Assembly (NCBI GenBank): GCA_964384675.1
Contig: CAYLNK010000394.1
Coordinates: forward strand, 1-5,272
Direction of reading: 5' to 3'
DNA length: 5,272 nucleotides
DNA from: CAYLNK01 sp964384675
GTDB lineage: Bacteria > Acidobacteriota > Thermoanaerobaculia > UBA5066
Shown here piece by piece: positions 1-4,644 of this stretch. The notes beneath the pieces were generated by a model, which was given only the letters and a program-made list of their open reading frames with translations, did not search any database and was not told the DNA's origin. Position 1 is the first letter of the stretch. Each line of letters starts with the position of its first letter. The position numbers were made by a program, and so were the translations under genes.

Positions 1-728
1 GCCGGTACGCCGGCTGGCTCGACGTCGACCCGCCGCCGGCGGACGCGCCGGTCTCGTCCGTGCCGCTGCGCGAGCGGAGCGCGCGTGCCCGGTCCGGCTC
101 GCGCCTCGTCCTCTCGACGAGCGAGCGGGAGTACGTCGCGAGCACGCTCCTCTCCGAGCACGCCGGCGGGAGCCCCGAGGTCCTGAAGGCGCTCGCCCTC
201 GTCGTCCGCCACGACCTCCTCGTCAGCCGGCACGGCGGGCGCCCTCCATGCGACACGACGCATTGCCATCTCTTCGGCCAGGAGCCGGACTCCGCTTCCC
301 GGACCGAGGCGTACCGCGCGATCGACGCCGTCGCCGGCGCGCGCCTGGAGACGGGTGGCGCGGAGCCCGTCTGGCTGCACTTCGAGGCAGGAGGTGACGG
401 CCCGTGGAGCCGCCATGTCGCCGGTCGTGACGTCCGCTCGGGCCTCGCGCTCGCGTCGAACCCTCGCGAGATCCATCCGCTCGGAGACGCAACCGTCGCG
501 GTGGATGGGAGGGTCCTGCCGTGCGAGCTTCTCCGGAACCAGCTGCGGCTCCCGTCGTGCCCCGACCGGATCTCGGCCGCGGGGGACGGCTTCCAGCTCT
601 CCGGGCGAGGGGAGGGCCACGGACAGGGGATGGACCTCGCGGCCGCGGAGCGCGCCGCGGCAGAGGGCGCGACCTTCCGCAACCTCCTCGCGCGCTTCTA
701 TCCGGGGACGAGCGTCGTCGCGCGCTGA
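1..728 (+). CDS. SpoIID/LytB domain-containing protein (5' end outside window)
   Basis: The frame is open from base 3 and reads as ordinary protein before the first GTG at 60, so the gene most likely begins upstream and this is its C-terminal 241 residues. Family hallmarks appear in order. The segment EREYVASTLLSEHAGG carries a Glu (codon 156-158) at the place of the catalytic acid of SpoIID. A CDTTHC motif (249-266) follows; its cysteines are reported to bind zinc in some SpoIID proteins. Near the end are GEGHGQGM (609-632) and a closing FYPGT, like the GHGVGM...YYPGT ending of the family. SpoIID enzymes are lytic transglycosylases that cut glycan strands lacking stem peptides; LytB homologues modify amidase activity. 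The exact role here is unknown, and no sporulation gene is visible nearby. A 96-nt gap with its own ribosome binding site separates it from the next gene. Confidence 0.85.
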   Translation, partial: RYAGWLDVDPPPADAPVSSVPLRERSARARSGSRLVLSTSEREYVASTLLSEHAGGSPEVLKALALVVRHDLLVSRHGGRPPCDTTHCHLFGQEPDSASRTEAYRAIDAVAGARLETGGAEPVWLHFEAGGDGPWSRHVAGRDVRSGLALASNPREIHPLGDATVAVDGRVLPCELLRNQLRLPSCPDRISAAGDGFQLSGRGEGHGQGMDLAAAERAAAEGATFRNLLARFYPGTSVVAR

Positions 729-811
729 GTCTCGCCGGCACGCCCGTTGCGTCATCGGGCAAGCCGGGAACCGAACGTCGCGACCGCCGATCCAAGCGAG
801 GACAACGCCCG

Positions 812-819
812 AAGGAGGT
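812..819 (+). promoter_or_regulatory. Strong Shine-Dalgarno (AAGGAGGT)
   Basis: A full anti-Shine-Dalgarno match, AAGGAGGT, lies 5 nt before ATG 825. It decides the start of the next gene against the in-frame upstream ATG at 747, whose extension has no signal-peptide character. Confidence 0.85.
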
Positions 820-824
820 GCCCG

Positions 825-1814
825 ATGAGAGACGCCCGACACGTGCTCCGTGCCCTGACCTTTGCCATCGCCTTGGCCTGCGCCGCCTGGAGCACGCCGG
901 CCTCCGCCTGCGGTCCGCCGCCCACGCTGCGCGAGCTCGCGGGAAGCGTGGAGCGGATCGCCCTGGTGCGTGCCGTCGAGAGGAGGCAGCTGCCGCCCTC
1001 GGACTGCGCCTGCACGTGCACCTCCGACGACCGCGTGACGTTCGAGGTCCTGGAGGCGTGGAAGGGTCCCGCGATCGATCGCTTCGAGCTGGACCTCCCG
1101 TCGAGCCCGAAGCCGGAGGCGCTGGTCCTCGTGGTCGGGCTCTTTCCCGGCCGCGACGGCGAGTCACCGGAGCCGTACCCGATCCTGGGCAGGGAGGGGA
1201 TCGCCGACGCGGACATCCCGGTCCTCCGCGACGCCGTCGGCCGCGCGGTCGCGCTCGCCGAGCAGGGCGACACACCGGCTCCGGCCCTCCTGCGTGCCCA
1301 CATCCTCGACTCCCTTCGGCATCCGGTCACCCGCGGGGACGGCCTCCTCGAGGCGTGGGAGCTCCAGAGCGAAGCGGGACTCCACGAATTCCTCTCGGAT
1401 GCCGAGGCGAACGACCTGGTCTCGGTCCTGGAGAAGGAGAACCCGGACGGAGAGGGTCTGGCGATTCTCGGGCCGATACTCGGGAAGCGCCTCACGCCCG
1501 CGCTTCGCGAGCTGGCGCTGAAGCGGCTCGACGAGGCGTTCGCCTCCACGAAGCCGGAACCGGTCGACTGGGCCGAGCCGCTCCTCCAGCTGCTCGGGTG
1601 GGAAGCGCCGGGCTCGTGCGCCGGAGATGCCGGGGCCGATGCGGTGGAGGAAGGCACAGAGGCGGACGAGTCGGTCGACGAGCCGACGATGCCGACCGAG
1701 CAGCAGCTGCAGCGCTGGAAGGAAGAGCAGGCGCGATACGAGGCCAAAGAGCGCGAGAAGTGGCAGCAGCTCCGGGCGAGCTGGCCGGCGCTCCGGCGGA
1801 CACTCGGCGGCTGA
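825..1814 (+). CDS. Secreted TIMP/NTR-like cysteine-containing protein
   Basis: This encodes 329 residues. The N-terminus is a classical signal peptide: basic residues 1-9, a hydrophobic core to about 22, and ASA before Cys29 as a likely signal peptidase I site. The residue three before Cys29 is Ala, so a lipobox is poor. The mature protein opens with CGPPPTLRELAGSVERIALVRAV, then DCACTCTSDD (Cys61, 63, 65) and VTFEVLEAWKG (71-81). A Cys at the mature N-terminus followed by a strand ending in 'FEVLE.WKG' resembles bacterial TIMP/netrin-like proteins (my recognition, not a search). Residues 150-260 are predicted helical. An acidic, low-complexity stretch (268-290) precedes a Glu/Lys/Gln-rich probable coiled coil (291-316). 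The function is unknown; the protein is probably periplasmic or surface exposed. It is probably transcribed alone. Confidence 0.75.
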   Translation: MRDARHVLRALTFAIALACAAWSTPASACGPPPTLRELAGSVERIALVRAVERRQLPPSDCACTCTSDDRVTFEVLEAWKGPAIDRFELDLPSSPKPEALVLVVGLFPGRDGESPEPYPILGREGIADADIPVLRDAVGRAVALAEQGDTPAPALLRAHILDSLRHPVTRGDGLLEAWELQSEAGLHEFLSDAEANDLVSVLEKENPDGEGLAILGPILGKRLTPALRELALKRLDEAFASTKPEPVDWAEPLLQLLGWEAPGSCAGDAGADAVEEGTEADESVDEPTMPTEQQLQRWKEEQARYEAKEREKWQQLRASWPALRRTLGG

Positions 1815-1831
1815 GCGCGCCCTTCCTCCGG

Positions 1832-1837
1832 TAGAGT
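1832..1837 (+). promoter_or_regulatory. Possible -10 element (TAGAGT) upstream of pip
   Basis: TAGAGT is an AT-richer island in the GC-rich 68-nt gap, about 45 nt before the pip start, and matches four of six bases of TATAAT. No good -35 partner is visible, so the call is weak. Confidence 0.25.
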
Positions 1838-1882
1838 CTCCCCGGCGCGCCCGGACCACGCGGCGCGCCGAGGAGACGTCGC

Positions 1883-2854
1883 ATGGCGCATCCCGTGAAG
1901 GACCCGCTCACCTGGCTCTACCCGCCGATCGAGGCCCGCACCACCGGGATGCTCCCGGTCTCGGACCTCCACACGATCTACTACGAGGAGAGCGGGAACC
2001 CGGCCGGCAAGCCGGTCGTCTTCGTGCACGGCGGCCCGGGCGGCGGCTCGGACGCGAAGGTGCGGCGCTTCTTCCATCCGGAGAAGTACCGGATCGTCCT
2101 CTTCGACCAGCGGGGCTGCGGCAAGAGCACGCCGTACGCGAGCCTCGACGCGAACACCACGTGGGACCTCGTCGCCGACATGGAGGCCCTGCGCGCCCAC
2201 CTCGGCATCGAGACGTGGCAGGTCTTCGGCGGGTCGTGGGGCTCGACGCTCGCGCTCGCGTACGCCGAGAAGCACCCCGAGCGCGTGACCGAGCTGGTGC
2301 TGCGCGGCATCTTCCTGCTCCGGCGGAAGGAGCTCGCCTGGTTCTACCAGGAGGGCGCGTCGATCCTGTATCCGGACGCCTGGGAGCCGTACCTCGCGCA
2401 CATCCCCGAGGCGGAGCGCCACGACCTGATGCACGCGTACCACCGCCGCCTCACCAGCGACGACCCCGCGGTCCGCCTCGCCGCCGCCAAGGTCTGGAGC
2501 GGCTGGGAGGGGGCCACGTCGAAGCTCCTCCCCGACGCCGCGTTCGCGGGCCACTACGAGGAGGACGAGTTCGCTCTCGCCTTCGCGCGCATCGAGGCGC
2601 ACTACTTCGTCAACAAGGGCTTCTTCGAGGTGGACGACCAGCTCCTCCGTGACGTGGGGAAGATCCGGCACATCCCGGGCGTCATCGTGCAGGGGCGCTA
2701 CGACGTGGTCTGTCCGATCGACAGCGCCTGGGCCCTCCACCGCGCCTGGCCGGAGGCGGACCTGATCATCACGCCCGACGCGGGACACAGCGCCTGGGAA
2801 CCGCCCAACAGCCGCGCCCTCGTCGCCGCGACGGACCGCTTCGCGGGGGCGTGA
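1883..2854 (+). CDS. pip: Proline iminopeptidase (alpha/beta hydrolase, peptidase S33)
   Basis: This encodes 323 residues, the normal length for the family, and starts at an ATG with AGGAG 7 nt upstream. The enzyme removes N-terminal proline from peptides (EC 3.4.11.5) and is usually cytoplasmic; there is no signal peptide. Landmarks are the oxyanion-hole motif HGGPGGG (49-55), DQRGCGKSTP (75-84), the nucleophile elbow GGSWGS with Ser118, the acid Asp274 in GRYDVVCP, and His302 in AGHSAWE. Glu209 (in WSGWEG) and Glu238 (in ARIEAHYF) match the two glutamates that hold the substrate N-terminus in the Serratia enzyme. The lid helices of the family fill residues 145-245. Nothing looks damaged. 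Neighbours do not suggest a pathway, so it is probably a housekeeping peptide-salvage enzyme. It ends just before the inverted-repeat element. Confidence 0.96.
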   Translation: MAHPVKDPLTWLYPPIEARTTGMLPVSDLHTIYYEESGNPAGKPVVFVHGGPGGGSDAKVRRFFHPEKYRIVLFDQRGCGKSTPYASLDANTTWDLVADMEALRAHLGIETWQVFGGSWGSTLALAYAEKHPERVTELVLRGIFLLRRKELAWFYQEGASILYPDAWEPYLAHIPEAERHDLMHAYHRRLTSDDPAVRLAAAKVWSGWEGATSKLLPDAAFAGHYEEDEFALAFARIEAHYFVNKGFFEVDDQLLRDVGKIRHIPGVIVQGRYDVVCPIDSAWALHRAWPEADLIITPDAGHSAWEPPNSRALVAATDRFAGA

Positions 2855-2860
2855 CGTCGG

Positions 2861-2873
2861 GGCCCGGTCCGGG
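2861..2873 (+). repeat. Left copy of flanking 13-bp direct repeat
   Basis: GGCCCGGTCCGGG sits just outside the left end of the inverted-repeat element and matches 12 of 13 bases of GGCCCGGGCCGGG just outside its right end (3277-3289). It may be an aged target-site duplication. Its internal symmetry (GCCCG-GTC-CGGGC) also makes a short hairpin after the pip stop, but without a T-run, so it is not a clear intrinsic terminator. Confidence 0.45.
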
Positions 2874-2876
2874 CTC

Positions 2877-2939
2877 AGCAGGGTGATGGAAAACCGGGAG
2901 GGGTCGCGCGCCAGGGGCTTGCGCGGCGAGGTCAAGGCG
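2877..2939 (+). repeat. Left terminal inverted repeat
   Basis: It pairs with 3213-3275. The outer 32 bases match at 28 positions, with differences at 2889, 2891, 2896 and 2904; two of these would still be G-U pairs in RNA. The inner end shares TCAAGGCG (2932-2939 with the complement at 3213-3220). The middle of the arms has diverged. Confidence 0.7.
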
Positions 2940-2983
2940 CGAGGCCCGAACTGCTGGAGTAGGCTCTCCGCTGAGGGCCTCGC
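2939..2983. repeat. Nested hairpin inside the element
   Basis: GCGAGGCCC (2939-2947) and GGGCCTCGC (2975-2983) form a perfect 9-bp inverted repeat. Within the loop, GGAG (2956-2959) and CTCC (2966-2969) make a second short stem, giving a stem, internal loop and stem layout. Confidence 0.6.
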
Positions 2984-3024
2984 AACGCCGAGATCGCCCG
3001 CAACCCCCTGGCGCCCTTCGGGTA

Positions 3025-3056
3025 GAGGGGGAACGCCGCGAGCGGCCTTCCCCCTC
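3025..3056. repeat. Hairpin GAGGGGGAA/TTCCCCCTC
   Basis: A perfect 9-bp inverted repeat (3025-3033 with 3048-3056) continues inward, after one C/C mismatch, as GCCG/CGGC around the loop CGAG. The G-run of its left arm can alternatively pair with CCCCCT at 3004-3009, enclosing CC-TTCG-GG, a UUCG-type tetraloop, at 3015-3022. Confidence 0.6.
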
Positions 3057-3141
3057 GTCACTCGCCTTGCGGCTCGTGGTGCCGGCGGCGAGGGGCCGCC
3101 TTCATCGTTGCGGCTCCTCGGTGATCGCTACGGCATCACCC

Positions 3142-3202
3142 TTTCTCCCCAAGAACTGCTGCCTCTTGGTCTCGGCTTCTGCTGGCAGTTCTTGGGGAGA
3201 AA
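3142..3202. repeat. Perfect 18-bp inverted repeat, 25-nt loop
   Basis: TTTCTCCCCAAGAACTGC (3142-3159) is exactly complementary to 3185-3202. It is the strongest hairpin in the window and less GC-rich than its surroundings. It sits off centre in the element, between the small GGTGAT/ATCACC hairpin (3120-3140) and the right terminal repeat. There is no T-run after it on either strand, so it is not a standard intrinsic terminator. Confidence 0.85.
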
Positions 3203-3212
3203 TCGTCGCCGA

Positions 3213-3275
3213 CGCCTTGAAGCCGGCCCCTCGGCGCTCGGAACGCGGCCCCTCCGGGTTCTTCATCACCCTGCT
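3213..3275 (-). repeat. Right terminal inverted repeat
   Basis: This is the inverted partner of 2877-2939. Its outer end (CATCACCCTGCT, 3264-3275) runs into the last codon of the minus-strand PIN gene: bases 3274-3276 read TAG on the minus strand and are that gene's stop. Confidence 0.7.
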
Positions 3276-3711
3276 AGGCCCGGGCCGGGTCGCTCGCCGC
3301 GATCTCGAAGTAGCGGGCGGCGCCGAGAAGGCGGACGTCGTTCGAGAAGACGTGCCCGATCCCGTTCGCGCGCGCCGTCGCGAGATGCAGCGCGTCGCCC
3401 GATCGCAGGGCGACACCTTTCGGAAGGCCGCGGAGCGTCGACGCGGCGAGCTGGAGCACGGCCGGACTGACCGGCAGCCACGTCCAGAGCCCGGCCTCGC
3501 AATCCGCCTCGAGCTGCGCGCACAGCTCGCGGTAGGCGGCTGGGCCAAACGTCCCCTCGCGGAGCTTTCGATGAAACACCGAGACCGTCTCGACGTAGCC
3601 GAAGCGCGAGCAGCTCGCCTCGCCCTCGACTTCCGCCAGCGCGCGGACCCGGTCGCTCTCCGGCTCGTTCAGGTAGAACTTGGCAAGGTACGCAGCATCC
3701 CAGTAGCTCAC
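3274..3711 (-). CDS. VapC-like PIN-domain ribonuclease toxin
   Basis: This encodes 145 residues, a usual PIN toxin length. The GTG start at 3711-3709 overlaps the antitoxin stop in a GTGA junction, and the protein then begins SYWDAAYLAKFY as PIN toxins do. The acidic metal-site residues are in place: Asp5, Glu41 (in RFGYVETVSVF), Asp106 (in SGDALHLATA) and Asp125 (in FSNDVRLL). PIN toxins of this kind are Mg2+-dependent RNases that stop translation, held inactive by the co-encoded antitoxin; the RNA target cannot be told from sequence. The overlap implies translational coupling. The protein ends SDPARA, with its TAG stop formed where the inverted-repeat element begins, so the present end may have been fixed by insertion of that element. 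The catalytic core is complete, so the toxin looks active. Confidence 0.9.
   Translation of the reverse strand: MSYWDAAYLAKFYLNEPESDRVRALAEVEGEASCSRFGYVETVSVFHRKLREGTFGPAAYRELCAQLEADCEAGLWTWLPVSPAVLQLAASTLRGLPKGVALRSGDALHLATARANGIGHVFSNDVRLLGAARYFEIAASDPARA
3277..3289 (+). repeat. Right copy of flanking 13-bp direct repeat
   Basis: GGCCCGGGCCGGG differs at one base from 2861-2873. It overlaps the last codons of the PIN gene and contains a perfect 10-bp palindrome (3277-3286), so the resemblance could partly reflect GC-rich codons. Confidence 0.45.
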
Positions 3712-3959
3712 GAGCGGTCGCGATCTTCGGAGACGATCGAGGCGCTGTCGGTTCCGGCACCGAGCCTCGCGAGCAGCCTGGCGTACCCGGGCCTGAGCCG
3801 CCGGGCCTTGAACCGGTTCCCGGCCGGGGGCTCCTGGTACGGGACGATCGTGGCGATCGGCCGGCCCCGCTCCGTGACCACCAGCTCCTCGACCCGGGCC
3901 GCCTCGCGGACCCACTTGCCTGTCGCCTGATGCAGGTCGCGGATCGAGATGCTCTTCAT
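3708..3959 (-). CDS. Phd/YefM family antitoxin
   Basis: This encodes 83 residues. The N-terminal half (MKSISIRDLHQATGKWV, then VVTERGRPIATIVP, residues 27-40) is the Phd/YefM fold that dimerises and binds operator DNA. The C-terminal part, including RPGYARLLARL (56-66) and TDSASIVSEDRDR (70-82), is the toxin-binding tail often seen in antitoxins paired with PIN toxins. The chosen ATG (3959-3957) begins the conserved fold; an ATG three codons upstream (3968) is possible. Neither has a clear Shine-Dalgarno. The gene precedes the toxin with a 4-nt overlap. Its product should neutralise the PIN toxin and, with it, repress the operon through the palindrome that abuts the start. Phd antitoxins are normally labile. 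Confidence 0.9.
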   Translation of the reverse strand: MKSISIRDLHQATGKWVREAARVEELVVTERGRPIATIVPYQEPPAGNRFKARRLRPGYARLLARLGAGTDSASIVSEDRDRS

Positions 3960-3961
3960 GG

Positions 3962-3974
3962 GACACATTGTGTC
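3962..3974. promoter_or_regulatory. Probable toxin-antitoxin operator palindrome
   Basis: GACACA-T-TGTGTC is a perfect 13-nt palindrome ending two bases from the antitoxin start codon. Phd/YefM antitoxins bind such palindromes over their own promoter. On the minus strand it overlaps CACAAT (3972-3967), a 4/6 match to a -10 box whose start point would fall near the ATG, consistent with a leaderless or very short leader. Confidence 0.6.
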
Positions 3975-3979
3975 ACATC

Positions 3980-3991
3980 GTGGCGTGCCAC
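3980..3991. promoter_or_regulatory. Second inverted repeat upstream of antitoxin
   Basis: GTGGC-GT-GCCAC lies about 17 bases centre to centre from the first palindrome. It could be a second operator half or an unrelated repeat; its sequence differs from the first site. Confidence 0.35.
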
Positions 3992-4009
3992 TGGGATCAG
4001 GGAGGCAGG

Positions 4010-4031
4010 TCGTGCGCCGCGTCACGCACGA
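4010..4031. repeat. 7-bp inverted repeat in divergent intergenic region
   Basis: TCGTGCG (4010-4016) and CGCACGA (4025-4031) are perfectly inverted around 8 bases, just upstream of the TACGAT box of the + strand gene. It could be a regulator site for that gene or chance in GC-rich DNA. Confidence 0.3.
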
Positions 4032-4045
4032 GGGGCCGGCCGGTG

Positions 4046-4051
4046 TACGAT
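4046..4051 (+). promoter_or_regulatory. Possible -10 element (TACGAT)
   Basis: TACGAT matches four of six bases of TATAAT and lies 18 nt before ATG 4070, in a locally AT-richer patch. No convincing -35 is seen. Confidence 0.3.
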
Positions 4052-4069
4052 TTCCGGCAGGGAGGCCAC

Positions 4070-4564
4070 ATGCTGTCCATCTCCGCGCTCCTGCTGCTGC
4101 TCGCCGCGCCGGCCCCCGCGGGCGCGGCTTCCCAGGTCACGATCACGCGCGCCACCGCCGACCGGCTGTACGAGGCCGGTGACTTTCCGGCCGCGGCGGT
4201 CGCGTACCGACAGCTCCTCGATGCCGCCCCGTGCACGACACCGCGGCTGGTGGCGGCGGTGGCGGCGCCGCAGCGGGCCAGCGCGGAGAACGTCGTCGGC
4301 CCCGGCGACGGCGTCACCGAGCCGCGCGTGGTGAAGCTGCCCACGATCAAGCCGACCGGGAAGGGCGGTTTGCCGCTCCTCCTCGCTCTCGTCTCGGAGA
4401 AGGGCTCGATCCTGGAGACGCGTGTCGTCAAGAGCTCGGGAGACGTCTCCACGGACCAGGCCGCCGTGACCGCGCTCCGTGGGGCGGAGATCGAGGGGGC
4501 GAGCAAGGACGGCCGCCCGGTGAAAATGTGGAAGACGTTCGCCGTTCCGGTCGTGGGCGATTAG
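4070..4564 (+). CDS. Exported TonB-C-like domain protein
   Basis: This encodes 164 residues. ATG 4070 is chosen because GGGAGG (4060-4065) precedes it and a signal peptide follows at once (hydrophobic 6-13, AGA near 17-19); the frame upstream lacks protein character. Residues 28-54 (ADRLYEAGDFPAAAVAYRQLLDAAP) look like one tetratricopeptide hairpin. Residues 101-161 resemble the TonB/TolA C-terminal fold: a strand LLLALVSEKGSILETRVVKSSG, a helix DQAAVTALRGA, then DGRPVKMWKTFAVPV. TonB itself transmits energy to outer-membrane receptors, but this protein has no retained membrane anchor or proline-rich arm, so it is probably a soluble periplasmic protein of unknown role. The Ala-rich segment 55-80 links the two parts. 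It is divergent from the antitoxin gene and precedes another protein of similar fold. Confidence 0.75.
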   Translation: MLSISALLLLLAAPAPAGAASQVTITRATADRLYEAGDFPAAAVAYRQLLDAAPCTTPRLVAAVAAPQRASAENVVGPGDGVTEPRVVKLPTIKPTGKGGLPLLLALVSEKGSILETRVVKSSGDVSTDQAAVTALRGAEIEGASKDGRPVKMWKTFAVPVVGD

Positions 4565-4614
4565 GCAACGGCCCGGGCTGCCCGATTCCGAGGACGGTCG
4601 CCCCCGGCACGCGA

Positions 4615-4620
4615 TATGCT
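4615..4620 (+). promoter_or_regulatory. Possible -10 element (TATGCT)
   Basis: TATGCT matches four of six bases of TATAAT and lies 24 nt before ATG 4645, suggesting the lipoprotein gene may have its own promoter despite the short gap. No clear -35. Confidence 0.3.
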
Positions 4621-4644
4621 CGAATCTCTCGCGCTGGAGGCACC

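Larger units (their letters stand above)
2877..3275. mobile_element. MITE-like inverted-repeat element with structured interior
   Basis: This stretch of about 400 bases has no credible gene. Its ends are imperfect inverted repeats of about 63 bp. The outermost 12 bases (AGCAGGGTGATG) are identical in inverted orientation at 2877-2888 and 3264-3275, and 28 of the outer 32 positions match. Inside lie a series of strong hairpins (2939-2983, 3025-3056, 3084-3100, 3120-3140, 3142-3202). Near-identical 13-bp direct repeats flank it. No transposase domain is recognisable inside. Terminal inverted repeats, small size, lack of coding and possible target duplication fit a non-autonomous MITE-type element moved by a transposase elsewhere. 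A structured RNA or a long bidirectional terminator between convergent genes is the alternative. Confidence 0.6.

Noticed and set aside
742..760. GCCCG/CGGGC hairpin as terminator after the SpoIID gene
   Set aside because: The stem is only 5 bp with a 9-nt loop and no T-run follows.
747..824. N-terminal extension of the TIMP-like protein from ATG 747
   Set aside because: The perfect Shine-Dalgarno and signal peptide both point to ATG 825; the extension is charged and would block export.
521..1834. Long + strand open frame overlapping the SpoIID and TIMP-like genes
   Set aside because: It is Arg/Gly/Pro-rich with no domain and is out of frame with two genes that have motifs, a Shine-Dalgarno and a signal peptide.
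752..3061. Very long minus-strand open frame (769 codons)
   Set aside because: It runs antisense through two well-supported + strand genes and has low-complexity Arg/Ser/Pro composition typical of antisense frames in GC-rich DNA.
2877..3275. CRISPR array, integron attC site or diversity-generating template/variable repeat
   Set aside because: There are no regularly spaced direct repeats, no attC core sites (GTTRRRY/RYYYAAC) and no reverse transcriptase or paired template; the symmetry is that of terminal inverted repeats.
3067..3930. + strand frame of 287 codons across the element and toxin operon
   Set aside because: It is antisense to clear PIN and antitoxin genes and starts inside the non-coding element.
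3712..3966. Long N-terminal extension of the PIN toxin
   Set aside because: It is out-of-frame shadow of the antitoxin gene; the GTG in the GTGA overlap gives a normal PIN start.
4231..4644. N-terminal extension of the lipoprotein from ATG 4231
   Set aside because: It overlaps the preceding gene out of frame, and the lipobox and ribosome binding site fix the start at 4645.
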